Part shown: piece after piece, positions 39,033 through 49,575 of the stretch | Numbering within the stretch: position 1 is the first letter of the stretch | Layout of the letters: each line of letters starts with the position of its first letter | DNA from: Pseudomonas asplenii | GTDB lineage: Bacteria > Pseudomonadota > Gammaproteobacteria > Pseudomonadales > Pseudomonadaceae | NCBI RefSeq assembly: GCF_900105475.1 | Contig: NZ_LT629777.1 | Span: 3,534,001 to 3,598,000, forward strand | DNA: 64,000 nt | Direction: 5' to 3' | The notes under the pieces: model-generated | Told to the model about the DNA's origin: nothing | The model's database searches: none | What the model saw: only the letters and a program-made list of their open reading frames with translations | Program-made: the position numbers and the translations under genes

Positions 39033-39959
39033 CTATCCCGCCATTGCCAGTCGGTTGCGACCTTCGCGTTTGGCGACATACAGCGCGCTGTCGGCGCGTC
39101 GCAGCACGCTCTGCAATGACTCCCCGGCCAGCAGCGTGGCGCAGCCCAGGCTCATGGTCAGGGTGACGCTCTGCTCGTTCGCGGCATATTCCCGTGAATG
39201 CGTGGCTTGGCGCAGACGCTCACCGACCAGGGCCGCCGCTTCGCGGCCAGTGTTGGACAAGACGACGAGGAATTCCTCTCCGCCGTAACGAAAGACCATG
39301 TCGATATTGCGCAACTGCTCCTTGATCGCCGCAGCCACGGCCTTGAGTACCTGGTCGCCGGCGCTGTGGCCGTAGCTGTCGTTGATGCGCTTGAAGTGAT
39401 CGATATCCAGCATCAGCAGCGACAGTGGCTGGTTGTGGCGTCTTGCCAGTTCGATTTCCCGTTGCAGGGTCTGCTCCATGGCGATGCGGTTGCCGGTTTC
39501 GGTCAGCGGGTCACGCAGGGCGCTCTGGGTCGCGGCGCGATAGAGCAGGGCATTACGCATCGGATAGAGCAGGCAGGACAGCAGGGATTCCAGATTGCCC
39601 AGCTCCTGTTCGGTAAAGCGCTGGTTACGGCGAAACAGCAGTTCCCCCATGTGTTCGCCTTCATGGCTGAGGCTATAGACCGCCGAATGATGGCCGCGCT
39701 GACCGAACTCCAGGCGCAGGTCGCTGGGTTGATGGCTGTAGCTCAGTGAATGCAGGGGCACCAGCCGTTGAACTTCACGAAAGAACAGGCCGAGGATGCG
39801 CTCCGGCTCCAGGCTGGTCTGCAATTGCAGCACCAACTGCTGGCGCAATTGGGTCAGCGTGGTCGGGCGATGGAACAGGGAGGGGGCTTGACCGAAACCC
39901 AGGCGCTGCAACTTGGCGCTATCGAAATCGATGGTGTTGGTCTGGATCGGTGTCTTCAT
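39033..39959 (-). CDS. GGDEF diguanylate cyclase
   Basis: A 308-residue soluble protein. The N-terminal ~140 residues look like a degenerate GAF-type sensor (QRLVPLHSLSYSHQPSDLRLEFG). The GGDEF domain carries the active GGEEF signature at ~226-230 and ends in REGRNRLAMAG. It should make c-di-GMP from two GTP. There are no membrane helices. The ATG at 39959 is chosen over 39989 because it gives MKTPIQTNTIDFD with a G-rich site upstream. It is convergent with the TenA-like gene and is the second c-di-GMP gene in 4 kb. Confidence 0.9.
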   Translation of the reverse strand: MKTPIQTNTIDFDSAKLQRLGFGQAPSLFHRPTTLTQLRQQLVLQLQTSLEPERILGLFFREVQRLVPLHSLSYSHQPSDLRLEFGQRGHHSAVYSLSHEGEHMGELLFRRNQRFTEQELGNLESLLSCLLYPMRNALLYRAATQSALRDPLTETGNRIAMEQTLQREIELARRHNQPLSLLMLDIDHFKRINDSYGHSAGDQVLKAVAAAIKEQLRNIDMVFRYGGEEFLVVLSNTGREAAALVGERLRQATHSREYAANEQSVTLTMSLGCATLLAGESLQSVLRRADSALYVAKREGRNRLAMAG

Positions 39960-40280
39960 GGTGACGGGCCCCCTGGGCGCAGCATGCAATCTTACAGGCT
40001 GGCGAGAGCGACGTTGGGCTGCGCATCGTACTGGTCCTCAGTCCTGTAGGACCATGGGTTTCAGTCTAGCCGCCTTGGCCAGGCTTTGCTGCCTGGCCGA
40101 TGGAGCGCACATTGCTCTCACACAACGTGTTTGAAAGAAGTTAGAGCGAAAGTCATGCCAATCCGTTCATTTAAATAAAAACCTTTAAAATTCAGTGGCT
40201 TGTTTTTTTGAAGGCGGAAAGAGAACGTAGGGGCGGCAATTGTTTGACTTGCCGTAGTGGCTTTATGAGATTTTTTGCTG
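39960..40280. other. Intergenic region upstream of the GGDEF gene
   Basis: About 320 bp without a credible gene. The part from 40140 to 40220 is markedly AT-rich, with runs of A and T around 40170-40215, and probably holds the promoter of the minus-strand diguanylate cyclase gene. Confidence 0.4.
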
Positions 40281-40303
40281 GCCGTGCCGGTATTCCGGCA
40301 CGG
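40281..40303. terminator. Hairpin downstream of yciK
   Basis: CCGTGCCGG (40282-40290) and CCGGCACGG (40295-40303) pair perfectly around TATT. It lies 17 bp beyond the yciK stop. It lacks a T-run on the minus strand, so termination is possible but not certain. Confidence 0.45.
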
Positions 40304-40319
40304 TGCGAGAGGCGGGAAA

Positions 40320-41060
40320 TTACTGGGCGTTGAAGGCCTGACCGTTGATGCCGCTACTGTCCGGGCCCATCAGGTAGAGGTAGACCGGCATGATCTCCTC
40401 CGGTGTCGGATTGTTCAGCGGGTTCTCCCCGGGGTAGGCCTGGGCACGCATGCTGGTGCGGGTGGCGCCTGGGTTGATGCTGTTGGCGCGTACAGGGGCG
40501 ACGTTGTCCAGTTCATCGGCGAGGGTCTGCATCAGGCCTTCGGTGGCGAACTTCGACACCCCATAGGCGCCCCAGTAGGCGCGGCCTTTGCGGCCAACAC
40601 TACTGGAGGTGAAGATCACGGAGGCATCCTGGGACAGCTTGAGCAGCGGCAGCAGGGTGCTGGTGAGCATGAACATCGCGTTGACGTTGACCTGCATGAC
40701 CCGCATGAAGTTTTCCCCCGAGAGCTGTTCCAGTGGCGTGCGCGGGCCGATGATCGAGGCGTTGTGCAGCAGACCGTCGAGATGGCCGAATTCGTTTTCG
40801 ATCATCGCCGCCAGCTCGTCGTACTGGTGGGGCAGGGCGGTTTCCAGGTTGAACGGAATCACGGCCGGTTGTGGGTGGCCGGCGGCTTCGATCTCGTCGT
40901 AGACCTGGGTCAGGTTGGCTTCGGTCTTGCCCAACAGCAGCACAGTGGCCCCATGGGCGGCATAGCTCTTGGCGGCGGCCGCGCCGATGCCGCGACCGGC
41001 GCCGGTGACCAGAATTACCCGGTCCTTGAGCAGTTCGGGGCGGGCGGAGTAATCAAACAT
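40320..41060 (-). CDS. yciK: YciK family SDR oxidoreductase
   Basis: A 246-residue short-chain dehydrogenase. It has LVTGAGRGIGAAAA at ~18-31, LLHNASIIGP near 97, the catalytic Ser in FTSSSVGRKGRAYWGAYGVSK near 150, and Tyr/Lys in YGVSK. The physiological reaction of YciK is not known. It is downstream of ubiG and mupP on the same strand, separated from mupP by a REPIN, matching PA3173-PA3171 order from memory. Confidence 0.9.
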   Translation of the reverse strand: MFDYSARPELLKDRVILVTGAGRGIGAAAAKSYAAHGATVLLLGKTEANLTQVYDEIEAAGHPQPAVIPFNLETALPHQYDELAAMIENEFGHLDGLLHNASIIGPRTPLEQLSGENFMRVMQVNVNAMFMLTSTLLPLLKLSQDASVIFTSSSVGRKGRAYWGAYGVSKFATEGLMQTLADELDNVAPVRANSINPGATRTSMRAQAYPGENPLNNPTPEEIMPVYLYLMGPDSSGINGQAFNAQ

Positions 41061-41097
41061 GGCTAAACCTCAACAGATTCAATCGGCAGCGCATTCC

Positions 41098-41175
41098 CTG
41101 TAGGAGCCGGGCTTGCCCGCGAAGCTTTTTGGCGTTCTCCAATACGCATCCGCGGGCAAGCCCGGCTCCTACAGG
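41098..41175. repeat. REPIN of a second sequence family
   Basis: Arms CTGTAGGAGCCGGGCTTGCC (starting 41098) and the reverse complement ending GGCTCCTACAG (41175) are near-perfect over 24 bases and enclose a short AT-richer loop. The arm sequence (GTAGGAGC...GCCCGCG) differs from the GTGGGAGC...GCTGGCGAT type at 27984 and 14215. Confidence 0.9.
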
Positions 41176-41201
41176 TTGCTGTGTTGTTAGCGCCGGGTTG
41201 T

Positions 41202-41873
41202 TCAGCAACTGCACAGTGCGTTATCCAGCACCCGGCGCAGTTCCAGCGGATGGTCGACAACCACGTCGGCGCCCCAGTGATCGGGGTTGTCGTCGGGGTG
41301 GATGTAGCCGTAGCGCACGGCGGCGGTGCGGGTTCCGGCATCGCGGCCCGACTCGATATCACGCAGGTCGTCGCCAACGAACAGGACGCTGGCCGGATCC
41401 AGATCCAGCATCTTGCAGGCGAGAATCAGCGGTTCGGGATCCGGCTTGCTTTTGCTGACGTGGTCGGGGCAGATCAGCAGCGCCGAGCGTTCGGCCAGAC
41501 CGAGTTGCTGCATGATCGGTTCGGCGAAGCGCAGCGGCTTGTTGGTGACCACGCCCCAGATCAGTCGCGCCTTCTCGATATCCTCGAGCAGTTCGGCCAT
41601 GCCGTCGAACAGTTTGCTGTGTACCGCGCAGGCCTTGAGGTAGCGTTCGAGGAACTCCTGGCGCAGGGCCTCGAAGCCAGGTGACTCGGGGTCCATCATG
41701 AAGGTCACCGCGACCATCGCCCGGGCACCGCCGGAAATTTCGTCGCGGATCAGCTTGTCGGCAATCGGCGGCAGCCCGCGATCAGCCAGCATGGCCTGGC
41801 AGATGGCGATGAAGTCCGGCGCGGTATCGAGCAGCGTGCCGTCCATGTCGAAAAGAACCGCTCTCAAGCGCAT
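41202..41873 (-). CDS. mupP: N-acetylmuramic acid 6-phosphate phosphatase
   Basis: A 223-residue HAD phosphatase. Motif I is [10 protein letters not shown] near residue 8, motif II is VVTNKP near 109, and motif III/IV are KSKPDP and [12 protein letters not shown] near 167. MupP belongs to the Pseudomonas peptidoglycan recycling route that bypasses de novo UDP-MurNAc synthesis, and so affects fosfomycin susceptibility. The name rests on synteny next to ubiG as well as sequence; phosphoglycolate phosphatase is the alternative label. Confidence 0.88.
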   Translation of the reverse strand: MRLRAVLFDMDGTLLDTAPDFIAICQAMLADRGLPPIADKLIRDEISGGARAMVAVTFMMDPESPGFEALRQEFLERYLKACAVHSKLFDGMAELLEDIEKARLIWGVVTNKPLRFAEPIMQQLGLAERSALLICPDHVSKSKPDPEPLILACKMLDLDPASVLFVGDDLRDIESGRDAGTRTAAVRYGYIHPDDNPDHWGADVVVDHPLELRRVLDNALCSC

Positions 41874-41876
41874 GGG

Positions 41877-42575
41877 TTACTCCTCGCGCAGGGTCTGGAT
41901 CATGTAGTTCACGGCCACGTCAGGCGCCAGCTTGTAATGCTTGGTCAACGGGTTGTAGGTGAGGCCGATGATGTCCTTGACCGACAGACCCGCGTCGCGG
42001 CTCCAGGCCCCCAGCTCGGAGGGGCGGATGAACTTCTTGAAGTCATGGGTACCGCGTGGCAGCAGGCCCATGATGTACTCCGCGCCGATGATGGCGAACA
42101 GATAGGCCTTGGGGTTGCGGTTGATGGTGGAGAAGAACACCTGGCCGCCCGGCTTGACCATGCGGAAGCAGGCGCGGATCACCGACGACGGGTCGGGCAC
42201 GTGTTCGAGCATTTCCAGGCAGGTGACCACATCGAACTGCTCGGGCATTTCCTCGGCCAGGGCTTCGGCGGTGATCTGCCGGTACTCGACCTCGACACCC
42301 GATTCCAGTTGGTGCAGCCGGGCTACGGCAAGCGGTGCTTCACCCATGTCGATTCCCGTTACCGTGGCGCCGCGCTGGGCCATGGCTTCGCTGAGGATAC
42401 CGCCGCCGCAGCCGACGTCGAGGACCTTCTTGCCGGCGAGCTTGACCCGCTCGTCGATCCAGTTGACCCGCAGCGGGTTGATGTCGTGCAGCGGCTTGAA
42501 CTCGCTCTCACGGTCCCACCAGCGGTGGGCCAGGGCTTCGAACTTGGCGATTTCGGCGTGGTCGACGTTGCTCAT
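41877..42575 (-). CDS. ubiG: Ubiquinone biosynthesis O-methyltransferase
   Basis: A 232-residue SAM-dependent methyltransferase that carries out both O-methylations in ubiquinone synthesis. The SAM site [14 protein letters not shown] is near residue 50, with [11 protein letters not shown] after it. The N-terminal [20 protein letters not shown] is typical of UbiG. Three bases separate it from mupP, so the genes are co-transcribed. Confidence 0.96.
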   Translation of the reverse strand: MSNVDHAEIAKFEALAHRWWDRESEFKPLHDINPLRVNWIDERVKLAGKKVLDVGCGGGILSEAMAQRGATVTGIDMGEAPLAVARLHQLESGVEVEYRQITAEALAEEMPEQFDVVTCLEMLEHVPDPSSVIRACFRMVKPGGQVFFSTINRNPKAYLFAIIGAEYIMGLLPRGTHDFKKFIRPSELGAWSRDAGLSVKDIIGLTYNPLTKHYKLAPDVAVNYMIQTLREE

Positions 42576-42640
42576 GGGTGTATCCTCTAAAGCTTGAAAA
42601 TCAGGGGCATCCCGGACGGTTGGCGTCCGGGACGATCAAT

Positions 42641-43972
42641 TCAGTGGGCGTGTCCGCCAATGCGCTGGCCCCAGGCCCGGGCCGTGGCGCTCAGTCGTTG
42701 TTCATCCAGGCGGGTCAGGCGCCGGTCGTCCAGCAGTTGTTTGCCACCGACCCACAGGTGTTGCACGCAGTCGCGTCCGCCGGCGTAGATCAGGCTGGAA
42801 ATCGGATCGTAGACCGGTTGCTGGGCCATGCCGCTCAGGTCGAACGCGACGATGTCCGCGGCCTTGCCCAGTTCCAGTGTGCCGATTTCGCTGTCCAGGC
42901 CCAGGGCCCGGGCACCGTTCAGTGTAGCCATGCGCAGGGCGCGATGGGCATCCAGGGCGCTGGCGGAACCGGCCACGGCCTTGGCCAGCAGGGCGGCGGT
43001 ACGGGTTTCTCCCAACAGGTCGAGATCATTGTTGCTCGCCGCGCCATCGGTACCTATGGCCACATTGACGCCGGCCTGCCACAGACGCTCTACTGGGCAG
43101 AAGCCGCTGGCCAGTTTCAGGTTCGATTCCGGGCAGTGAATCACGCTGGTGTTGCTTTCTACCAGCAAAGCCAGGTCGTCATCGCTGATTTGGGTCATGT
43201 GCACGGCTTGCAGGCGTGGCCCCAACAGGCCAAGCCGGGCCAGGCGGGCCAGTGGGCGTTCGCCGTGCTGCTCGAGCGCCTGTTGGACCTCGAAGGCGGT
43301 TTCATGCACGTGCATGTGGATCGCCGCATCGAGTTCTTCGGCGATGACACGGATTTTTTCCAGGTTTTCGTCACCCACGGTGTACGGAGCATGCGGGCCG
43401 AAGGCTATCTTTATCCGGGGGTGATGCTTGAGGTCGCCGAACAGTTCGATGGCCTGACGCAAGGCTTCGTCGGCGTTGGCGGCTCCGGGGATCGGGAAGT
43501 CGAGGATCGGCATGGCGATCTGTGCGCGGATACCGCTCTCGTGCACGCACTCGCTGGCGATTTTCGGATAGAAGTACATATCCGCAAAACAGCTGATGCC
43601 GCCCTTGAGCTGCTCGGCGATGGCCAGGTCGGTGCCGTCACGGACGAAGTCCTCGTTGACCCATTTGCCTTCGGCCGGCCAGATGTGTTTTTCCAGCCAG
43701 GTCATCAGCGGCAGGTCATCGGCCAGGCCGCGAAACAGGGTCATGGCGGCATGGCCATGGGCGTTGACCAGGCCGGGGGCGAGCAGCGTCCCCGGCAATT
43801 CGCGGACCTCGCCGGCCTTGAGTTTCAAGGCCTCGGTCCGGGGGCCGATAAAGGCGATACGTCCGTCACGAATGCCCAGTCCATGCTCCTTGAAGATCAC
43901 GCCGGCGGGCTCGACAGGCACCAGCCAGGTGGGCAACAACAGCAAGTCGAGCGGGGCGGCGATGTTTGGCAT
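42641..43972 (-). CDS. mtaD: 5-methylthioadenosine/S-adenosylhomocysteine deaminase
   Basis: A 443-residue amidohydrolase (TRZ/ATZ family). Metal ligands are visible in [10 protein letters not shown] near residue 68, [10 protein letters not shown] near 225, [10 protein letters not shown] and [13 protein letters not shown] near 315. In Pseudomonas this enzyme deaminates methylthioadenosine to methylthioinosine, which is then phosphorolysed and feeds MtnA. It is divergent from mtnA, consistent with this role. The start at 43972 gives [14 protein letters not shown]; the long upstream extension would cross the shared promoter. Confidence 0.88.
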   Translation of the reverse strand: MPNIAAPLDLLLLPTWLVPVEPAGVIFKEHGLGIRDGRIAFIGPRTEALKLKAGEVRELPGTLLAPGLVNAHGHAAMTLFRGLADDLPLMTWLEKHIWPAEGKWVNEDFVRDGTDLAIAEQLKGGISCFADMYFYPKIASECVHESGIRAQIAMPILDFPIPGAANADEALRQAIELFGDLKHHPRIKIAFGPHAPYTVGDENLEKIRVIAEELDAAIHMHVHETAFEVQQALEQHGERPLARLARLGLLGPRLQAVHMTQISDDDLALLVESNTSVIHCPESNLKLASGFCPVERLWQAGVNVAIGTDGAASNNDLDLLGETRTAALLAKAVAGSASALDAHRALRMATLNGARALGLDSEIGTLELGKAADIVAFDLSGMAQQPVYDPISSLIYAGGRDCVQHLWVGGKQLLDDRRLTRLDEQRLSATARAWGQRIGGHAH

Positions 43973-44043
43973 CGAGGACGGCTTCCAGGCTTCATGCAGA
44001 TAAGACGGTGAAGTATACCCGAGCGTCCAGGCGGGGGGATCGC

Positions 44044-44049
44044 TATAAT
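44044..44049 (+). promoter_or_regulatory. Probable -10 box of mtnA
   Basis: A perfect TATAAT lies 36 bases before the mtnA start, in the 112-bp gap between divergent mtaD and mtnA. I cannot find a convincing -35 hexamer at the right distance. Confidence 0.45.
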
Positions 44050-44084
44050 CGGTGGCTTTTGTTTCCTTGAGTGCGGAGTGAGTC

Positions 44085-45161
44085 ATGCGCAATCGGTTGT
44101 TGGCAGCGGAAAAGGTCAAGGCCATCGATTGGCGCCAGGGGACCTTGTGCCTGCTCGATCAGCGCGTCCTGCCGTTCGAGCAGAGCTGGCTGTCCTGTGA
44201 CAGCGTCGTGGAAGTCGCCGAGGCGATTCGCGCGATGGTCGTGCGCGGTGCGCCGGCCATCGGCATCTGCGCGGCATATGGTGTAGTGCTGGCGGCGCGG
44301 GTGCGGCTTGCCGCAGGCGGTGACTGGGTGACTGCGCTGACTGCGGACTTCGCCCTGTTGGGCGCCTCACGCCCGAGTGCGCCGAGCCTGGCGTGGGCGC
44401 TCGGGCGCATGCGTGAACGACTGGAGCGGGTGCGTGAGGCGGCCGATCCGCTGGCGGCGCTGGAGGCCGAGGCCATCGCCATTCATGAAAGCGATCGCGA
44501 AGCCAACCTGACCATGGCGCAACTGGGCGTCGAACTGATTCGCAAGCACCAGGGCAATGCCCAGGCGATCTTCACCCAATGCGATGCCGGGGTGTTGGCC
44601 TCCGGCGGTTTCGGTACCGCGCTCGGCGTGATTCGTGGTGCTTTTGTCGAGGGCATGGTCGAGCGGGTCTATGTCGACGAGACGCGGCCCTGGCTGCCGG
44701 GGTCGCGCCTGACGGCCTGGGCACTGGCCAGCGAGGGCATTGCGGTGACGGTCAGCGCCGATGCCGCCGCTGCCCAGGTCATGAAGACCAAAGGCGTGAC
44801 CTGGGTCGTCATCGGTGCCGACCGCATTGCCGCCAATGGCGATGTGGCCAGCCGGATCGGCACCTATCAACTGGCTGTCTGCGCCATGCATCACGGGGTG
44901 CGCTTCATGGTGGTGGCGGCGAGTTCGGCCATCGATCTGGATCTGGCCAGTGGCGACGATATCGTGCAGGAAGAGCGTGATGGCGACGAGTTGTTGAATG
45001 CCGGCGGCAAGCGGCTCGATGTCGGGATCGATGCTTTTAATCCGGTTTTCGACGTGACCCCGGCGGATCTGATCGATGTCATCGTGACTGAAAAGGGCAT
45101 TGTCGAACGGCCCGATGCTGCGAAGCTGACGCAATTGATGTGTCGCAAGCGTTTGCACTGA
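44085..45161 (+). CDS. mtnA: S-methyl-5-thioribose-1-phosphate isomerase
   Basis: A 358-residue enzyme that isomerises methylthioribose-1-phosphate to methylthioribulose-1-phosphate in methionine salvage. The catalytic Cys lies in [18 protein letters not shown] near residue 165 and the catalytic Asp in [12 protein letters not shown] near residue 245; VRGAPAIG near residue 50 binds phosphate. The length and order match PA3169, just upstream of gyrA. The later steps (MtnB, MtnC) are not encoded in this window. Confidence 0.96.
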   Translation: MRNRLLAAEKVKAIDWRQGTLCLLDQRVLPFEQSWLSCDSVVEVAEAIRAMVVRGAPAIGICAAYGVVLAARVRLAAGGDWVTALTADFALLGASRPSAPSLAWALGRMRERLERVREAADPLAALEAEAIAIHESDREANLTMAQLGVELIRKHQGNAQAIFTQCDAGVLASGGFGTALGVIRGAFVEGMVERVYVDETRPWLPGSRLTAWALASEGIAVTVSADAAAAQVMKTKGVTWVVIGADRIAANGDVASRIGTYQLAVCAMHHGVRFMVVAASSAIDLDLASGDDIVQEERDGDELLNAGGKRLDVGIDAFNPVFDVTPADLIDVIVTEKGIVERPDAAKLTQLMCRKRLH

Positions 45162-45486
45162 TCCGGTTTTTTTCTGGCCAGGTGGGTTTTTTGCGGCGCC
45201 AATGGCGGCATTTTGCTTTTAAGCCCCTCCAGATGCGCTCTCGAAGAGTTTCATTGGTCGCCTGTCAGGTTCCTTGTGTATCCGGGGATAGGTGCGTGGC
45301 GGCGATTGTGATAACATCCGGCGGTTTCCAGCGCGGCCCGAATCGGCTGCCCTTACTGCGCAGATTCATGGCATAACTCGTTGATTTGTCGTAAGTCGCT
45401 GCCAGGCATCAGGTCGGCAGCGACAAGCTTCGTTCGTCCCATATGGATGTGACGAAGTTTCACCAGAAAAAGGAATCAGGCTTCTC
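45162..45486. other. gyrA leader region
   Basis: These 325 bp between mtnA and gyrA contain no convincing gene. An AAGGA ribosome site lies about 12 bases before the gyrA ATG. TGTGATAACAT around 45306-45316 resembles an extended -10 element but has no clear -35. Confidence 0.4.
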
Positions 45487-48285
45487 ATGGGCGAACTGGC
45501 CAAAGAAATCCTCCCGGTCAATATCGAAGACGAGCTGAAACAGTCCTACCTCGACTACGCGATGAGCGTGATCGTCGGGCGGGCACTGCCCGATGCGCGT
45601 GATGGCTTGAAGCCCGTGCACCGGCGTGTCCTGTTCGCCATGAGCGAGCTGGGTAACGACTGGAACAAACCGTACAAGAAATCTGCCCGTGTGGTCGGTG
45701 ACGTGATCGGTAAATATCACCCGCACGGTGACACCGCTGTATACGACACCATCGTTCGGATGGCGCAGCCATTCTCCCTGCGCTACCTGCTGGTCGACGG
45801 CCAAGGCAACTTCGGTTCCGTCGACGGCGACAACGCTGCGGCCATGCGATACACCGAAGTGCGCATGACCAAGCTGGCACACGAGCTGCTGGCCGACCTG
45901 CACAAGGAAACCGTGGACTGGGTGCCGAACTATGACGGCACCGAGCAGATCCCGGCGGTCATGCCGACGCGCATTCCCAACCTGCTGGTCAACGGCTCCA
46001 GCGGTATTGCCGTGGGCATGGCGACCAACATTCCGCCGCACAACCTCGGTGAAGTGATCGACGGTTGCCTGGCGCTGATCGACAACCCCGAGCTGACCGT
46101 CGACGAACTGATGCAGTTCATTCCGGGGCCGGATTTCCCGACCGCAGCGATCATCAACGGCCGCGCCGGGATCATCGAGGCCTATCGCACCGGGCGCGGG
46201 CGCATCTACATGCGTGCCCGCTCGACTGTCGAGGATATCGACAAGGTCGGTGGTCGCCAGCAGATCGTCATCACCGAACTGCCGTACCAGCTGAACAAGG
46301 CTCGCCTGATCGAGAAGATCGCCGAGCTGGTGAAAGAGAAGAAGCTTGAAGGCATCACCGAGCTGCGTGACGAGTCCGACAAGGATGGTATGCGCGTAGT
46401 GATCGAGCTGCGTCGTGGCGAAGTGCCTGAGGTGATCCTCAACAACCTCTATGCACAGACCCAGTTGCAGAGCGTGTTCGGTATCAACATCGTTGCGCTG
46501 ATCGACGGTCGCCCGCGGATCCTGAACCTCAAGGACCTGCTGGAGGCCTTCGTCCGTCACCGTCGCGAAGTCGTGACCCGGCGTACCGTGTTCGAGCTGC
46601 GCAAGGCCCGCGAGCGCGGTCATATCCTCGAAGGCCAGGCTGTTGCCCTGTCGAACATCGACCCGGTGATTGCCCTGATCAAGGCGTCGCCAACCCCGTC
46701 GGAAGCCAAGGAAGCGTTGATCAGCACGCCTTGGGAATCCAGCGCGGTGATGACCATGGTCGAGCGTGCCGGGGCAGACTCCTGCCGTCCGGAAAACCTC
46801 GATCCGCAATACGGCCTGCGTGACGGCAAGTACTTCCTTTCGCCGGAACAGGCACAAGCCATTCTGGAACTGCGCCTGCACCGCCTGACTGGCCTGGAGC
46901 ACGAGAAGCTGCTGGCCGAGTACCAGGAGATTCTCAATCAGATCGGCGAGCTGATCCGTATCCTCAACAGCTCCACGCGTCTGATGGAAGTGATTCGCGA
47001 AGAACTGGAAGTGATCCGCGCCGAGTACGGCGATGCACGTCGTACCGAGATCCTCGATGCGCGCCTCGACCTGACCCTGGGCGACATGATCCCGGAAGAA
47101 GAGCGCGTGGTGACCATTTCCCACAGCGGCTACGCCAAGACCCAGCCGCTCTCGGCTTATCAGGCCCAGCGCCGTGGTGGTAAAGGCAAGTCGGCGACCG
47201 GCGTCAAGGATGAGGACTACATCTCCCACCTGCTGGTTGCCAACAGCCATGCCACGCTCCTGCTGTTCTCCAGCAAGGGCAAGGTCTACTGGCTCAAGAC
47301 CTACGAAATTCCCGAGGCGTCCCGTGCTGCGCGCGGTCGTCCGCTGGTCAACCTGCTGCCGCTGGATGAGGGTGAATACATCACCACCATGCTGCAGATC
47401 GACCTGGAGGCTCTGCAGCAGAGTGCCGGTGCCGATGATGAACTGGACGATGCCGATGATTCGGTGATCGAAGGCGAAGTGATCGAAGCCGATGAGGCTG
47501 TCGACAGCGCCGAAGAGGTCGAGGGTGATACTCCCGAGCTGGTGGCTGAGCCGACCGGTGCCTATATCTTCATGGCTACCGCTTTCGGTACGGTCAAGAA
47601 AACCCCGCTGGCCCAGTTCAGTCGTCCGCGTACCAGTGGCCTGATCGCCCTGAAACTGAAGGAAGGCGACACCCTGATCGCCGCTGCGATCACCGACGGT
47701 GCCAAGGAAGTCATGCTGTTCTCCAATGCCGGCAAGGTGATTCGTTTCGCCGAAAGCGTGGTTCGCGAAATGGGTCGTGGTGCCCGTGGTATCCGCGGCA
47801 TGCGTATCGGCAAGGGGCAGAAGCTGATTTCCATGCTGATCCCTGAATCGGGCGCACAGATTCTCACCGCCTCCGAGCGTGGTTTTGGCAAGCGTACGCC
47901 GCTGAGCAAGTTCCCACGCCGTGGGCGCGGCGGCCAGGGCGTGATCGCCATGGTCACCAAGGACCGCAACGGCCAACTGATCGGTGCGATCCAGGTGCAG
48001 GAAGGCGAGGAAATCATGCTGATTTCCGACCAGGGCACCCTGGTTCGTACCCGTGTCGACGAAGTTTCCAGTCTGGGTCGTAATACCCAGGGCGTGACCC
48101 TGATCAAGCTGGTCACCGACGAGACGCTGGTGGGTCTGGAGCGGGTCCAGGAGCCTTCGGAGGTCGAGGGTGAAGAGTTGGAAGGTGTCGTGGGCGGCGA
48201 GTTCGATGGCGAAATGCCTATCGACGGTGTCGTCGGCGATTCATCGTCGAACGATGCGGCCGATGAAGTTGAACAGCAGGATTAA
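45487..48285 (+). CDS. gyrA: DNA gyrase subunit A
   Basis: A 932-residue type II topoisomerase subunit. The catalytic Tyr lies in [10 protein letters not shown] (~residue 122) and the quinolone region reads GDTAVYDT, with Thr at position 83 and Asp at 87, which is wild type for Pseudomonas. The C-terminal pinwheel carries the GyrA-box QRRGGKG near residue 560. A strongly acidic insert (residues ~645-690, rich in Asp/Glu) and an acidic tail are Pseudomonas-type extensions. It heads the gyrA-serC-pheA-hisC-tyrA-cmk-rpsA series. Confidence 0.98.
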   Translation: MGELAKEILPVNIEDELKQSYLDYAMSVIVGRALPDARDGLKPVHRRVLFAMSELGNDWNKPYKKSARVVGDVIGKYHPHGDTAVYDTIVRMAQPFSLRYLLVDGQGNFGSVDGDNAAAMRYTEVRMTKLAHELLADLHKETVDWVPNYDGTEQIPAVMPTRIPNLLVNGSSGIAVGMATNIPPHNLGEVIDGCLALIDNPELTVDELMQFIPGPDFPTAAIINGRAGIIEAYRTGRGRIYMRARSTVEDIDKVGGRQQIVITELPYQLNKARLIEKIAELVKEKKLEGITELRDESDKDGMRVVIELRRGEVPEVILNNLYAQTQLQSVFGINIVALIDGRPRILNLKDLLEAFVRHRREVVTRRTVFELRKARERGHILEGQAVALSNIDPVIALIKASPTPSEAKEALISTPWESSAVMTMVERAGADSCRPENLDPQYGLRDGKYFLSPEQAQAILELRLHRLTGLEHEKLLAEYQEILNQIGELIRILNSSTRLMEVIREELEVIRAEYGDARRTEILDARLDLTLGDMIPEEERVVTISHSGYAKTQPLSAYQAQRRGGKGKSATGVKDEDYISHLLVANSHATLLLFSSKGKVYWLKTYEIPEASRAARGRPLVNLLPLDEGEYITTMLQIDLEALQQSAGADDELDDADDSVIEGEVIEADEAVDSAEEVEGDTPELVAEPTGAYIFMATAFGTVKKTPLAQFSRPRTSGLIALKLKEGDTLIAAAITDGAKEVMLFSNAGKVIRFAESVVREMGRGARGIRGMRIGKGQKLISMLIPESGAQILTASERGFGKRTPLSKFPRRGRGGQGVIAMVTKDRNGQLIGAIQVQEGEEIMLISDQGTLVRTRVDEVSSLGRNTQGVTLIKLVTDETLVGLERVQEPSEVEGEELEGVVGGEFDGEMPIDGVVGDSSSNDAADEVEQQD

Positions 48286-48488
48286 TTAAACGCCTGCGCC
48301 TGACGTTGTAGCTACTGTAGGGCGGCCGATCGTTGTACGGTGGGTTGTGATCGAACGTGGAGCGGTCGTTGTCGGGCCGCTTCGTCGTGTCAGGAGTATC
48401 GAGATTCTCCTGTTCTCGGCGATGCGTTCCTGCGGGGTGCCGGGCAGGCCTGGCGGCGTGTATATCTTCAAGCATAGCGAGAGTGGAT

Positions 48489-49574
48489 GTGAGCAAACGA
48501 GCCTATAACTTCTGCGCAGGTCCTGCTGCGCTGCCTGAAGCTGTCCTGTTGCGTGCCCAGTCGGAGTTGCTGGATTGGCACGGCAAGGGACTGTCGGTCA
48601 TGGAAATGAGCCATCGCAGCGATGAATTCGTCTCCATCGCCGAGCAGGCCGAGCAGGATCTGCGCGATCTGCTGGATATCCCCTCCAACTACAAAGTGCT
48701 GTTTCTGCAGGGCGGTGCCAGCCAGCAGTTTGCCCAGGTGGCGTTGAACCTGCTGCCGGAGAGTGGCAAGGCCGACTACATCGAGACCGGTATCTGGTCG
48801 AAGAAAGCCATCGAGGAAGCTTCGCGTTTCGGTAACGTCAATGTCGCCGCCAGCGCCAAGCCCTACGACTATTTCGCCATTCCGGGTCAGAACGAATGGA
48901 AGCTGTCGAAAGACGCGGCTTATGTCCACTATGTCTCGAACGAGACCATCGGTGGTCTGGAGTTCGACTGGATTCCGGAAGCCGGCGACGTACCGCTGGT
49001 GACCGACATGTCCTCGAACATCCTCTCGCGTGCGGTCGACGTTTCCCGGTTCGGCATGATCTACGCCGGTGCGCAAAAGAACATCGGCCCGAGCGGTATC
49101 GTCGTCAACATCATTCGCGAAGACCTGCTGGGTCGTGCCCGCTCGATTTGCCCGACCATGCTCGACTACAAGGTCGCGGCCGATAACGGTTCGATGTACA
49201 ACACCCCGCCGACCCTGGCCTGGTACCTTTCCGGTCTGGTGTTCCAGTGGCTCAAGGAGCAGGGCGGTGTCGAGGCCATCGGCAAGGTCAACGACCTCAA
49301 GCAGCGCACGCTGTATGACTTCATCGATGCCAGCGGCCTGTACAGCAACCCGGTCAACCAGAGCAACCGCTCGTGGATGAACGTGCCGTTCCGCCTGGCT
49401 GATGATCGCCTGGACAAACCGTTCCTGGTGGGCGCCGAGGCGCGTGGCCTGCTGAACCTCAAGGGGCATCGTTCCGTGGGCGGCATGCGTGCCTCCATCT
49501 ATAACGCCGTGGGCCTCGATGCGGTCAACGCGCTGGTGGCCTACATGGCGGAATTCGAGAAGGAGCACGGCTGA
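48489..49574 (+). CDS. serC: Phosphoserine aminotransferase
   Basis: A 361-residue PLP enzyme for serine and pyridoxine synthesis. The PLP Lys is in YAGAQKNIGPSG near residue 197, and the conserved HRSVGGMRASIYNA lies near the C-terminus. The start is GTG at 48489, giving (M)SKRAYNFCAGPAALP; another GTG lies two codons upstream. Upstream ORF extension to 48357 has no homology-like sequence. It is one base from pheA. Confidence 0.97.
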   Translation: MSKRAYNFCAGPAALPEAVLLRAQSELLDWHGKGLSVMEMSHRSDEFVSIAEQAEQDLRDLLDIPSNYKVLFLQGGASQQFAQVALNLLPESGKADYIETGIWSKKAIEEASRFGNVNVAASAKPYDYFAIPGQNEWKLSKDAAYVHYVSNETIGGLEFDWIPEAGDVPLVTDMSSNILSRAVDVSRFGMIYAGAQKNIGPSGIVVNIIREDLLGRARSICPTMLDYKVAADNGSMYNTPPTLAWYLSGLVFQWLKEQGGVEAIGKVNDLKQRTLYDFIDASGLYSNPVNQSNRSWMNVPFRLADDRLDKPFLVGAEARGLLNLKGHRSVGGMRASIYNAVGLDAVNALVAYMAEFEKEHG

Positions 49575-49575
49575 T

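Noticed and set aside
45726-45748. Thr at GyrA position 83 as a quinolone-resistance change
   Set aside because: Thr83 is the wild-type residue in Pseudomonas; Asp87 is also unchanged.
45460-47976. 838-codon open frame opposite gyrA
   Set aside because: It lies entirely on the reverse of gyrA and has no recognisable domain or ribosome site.
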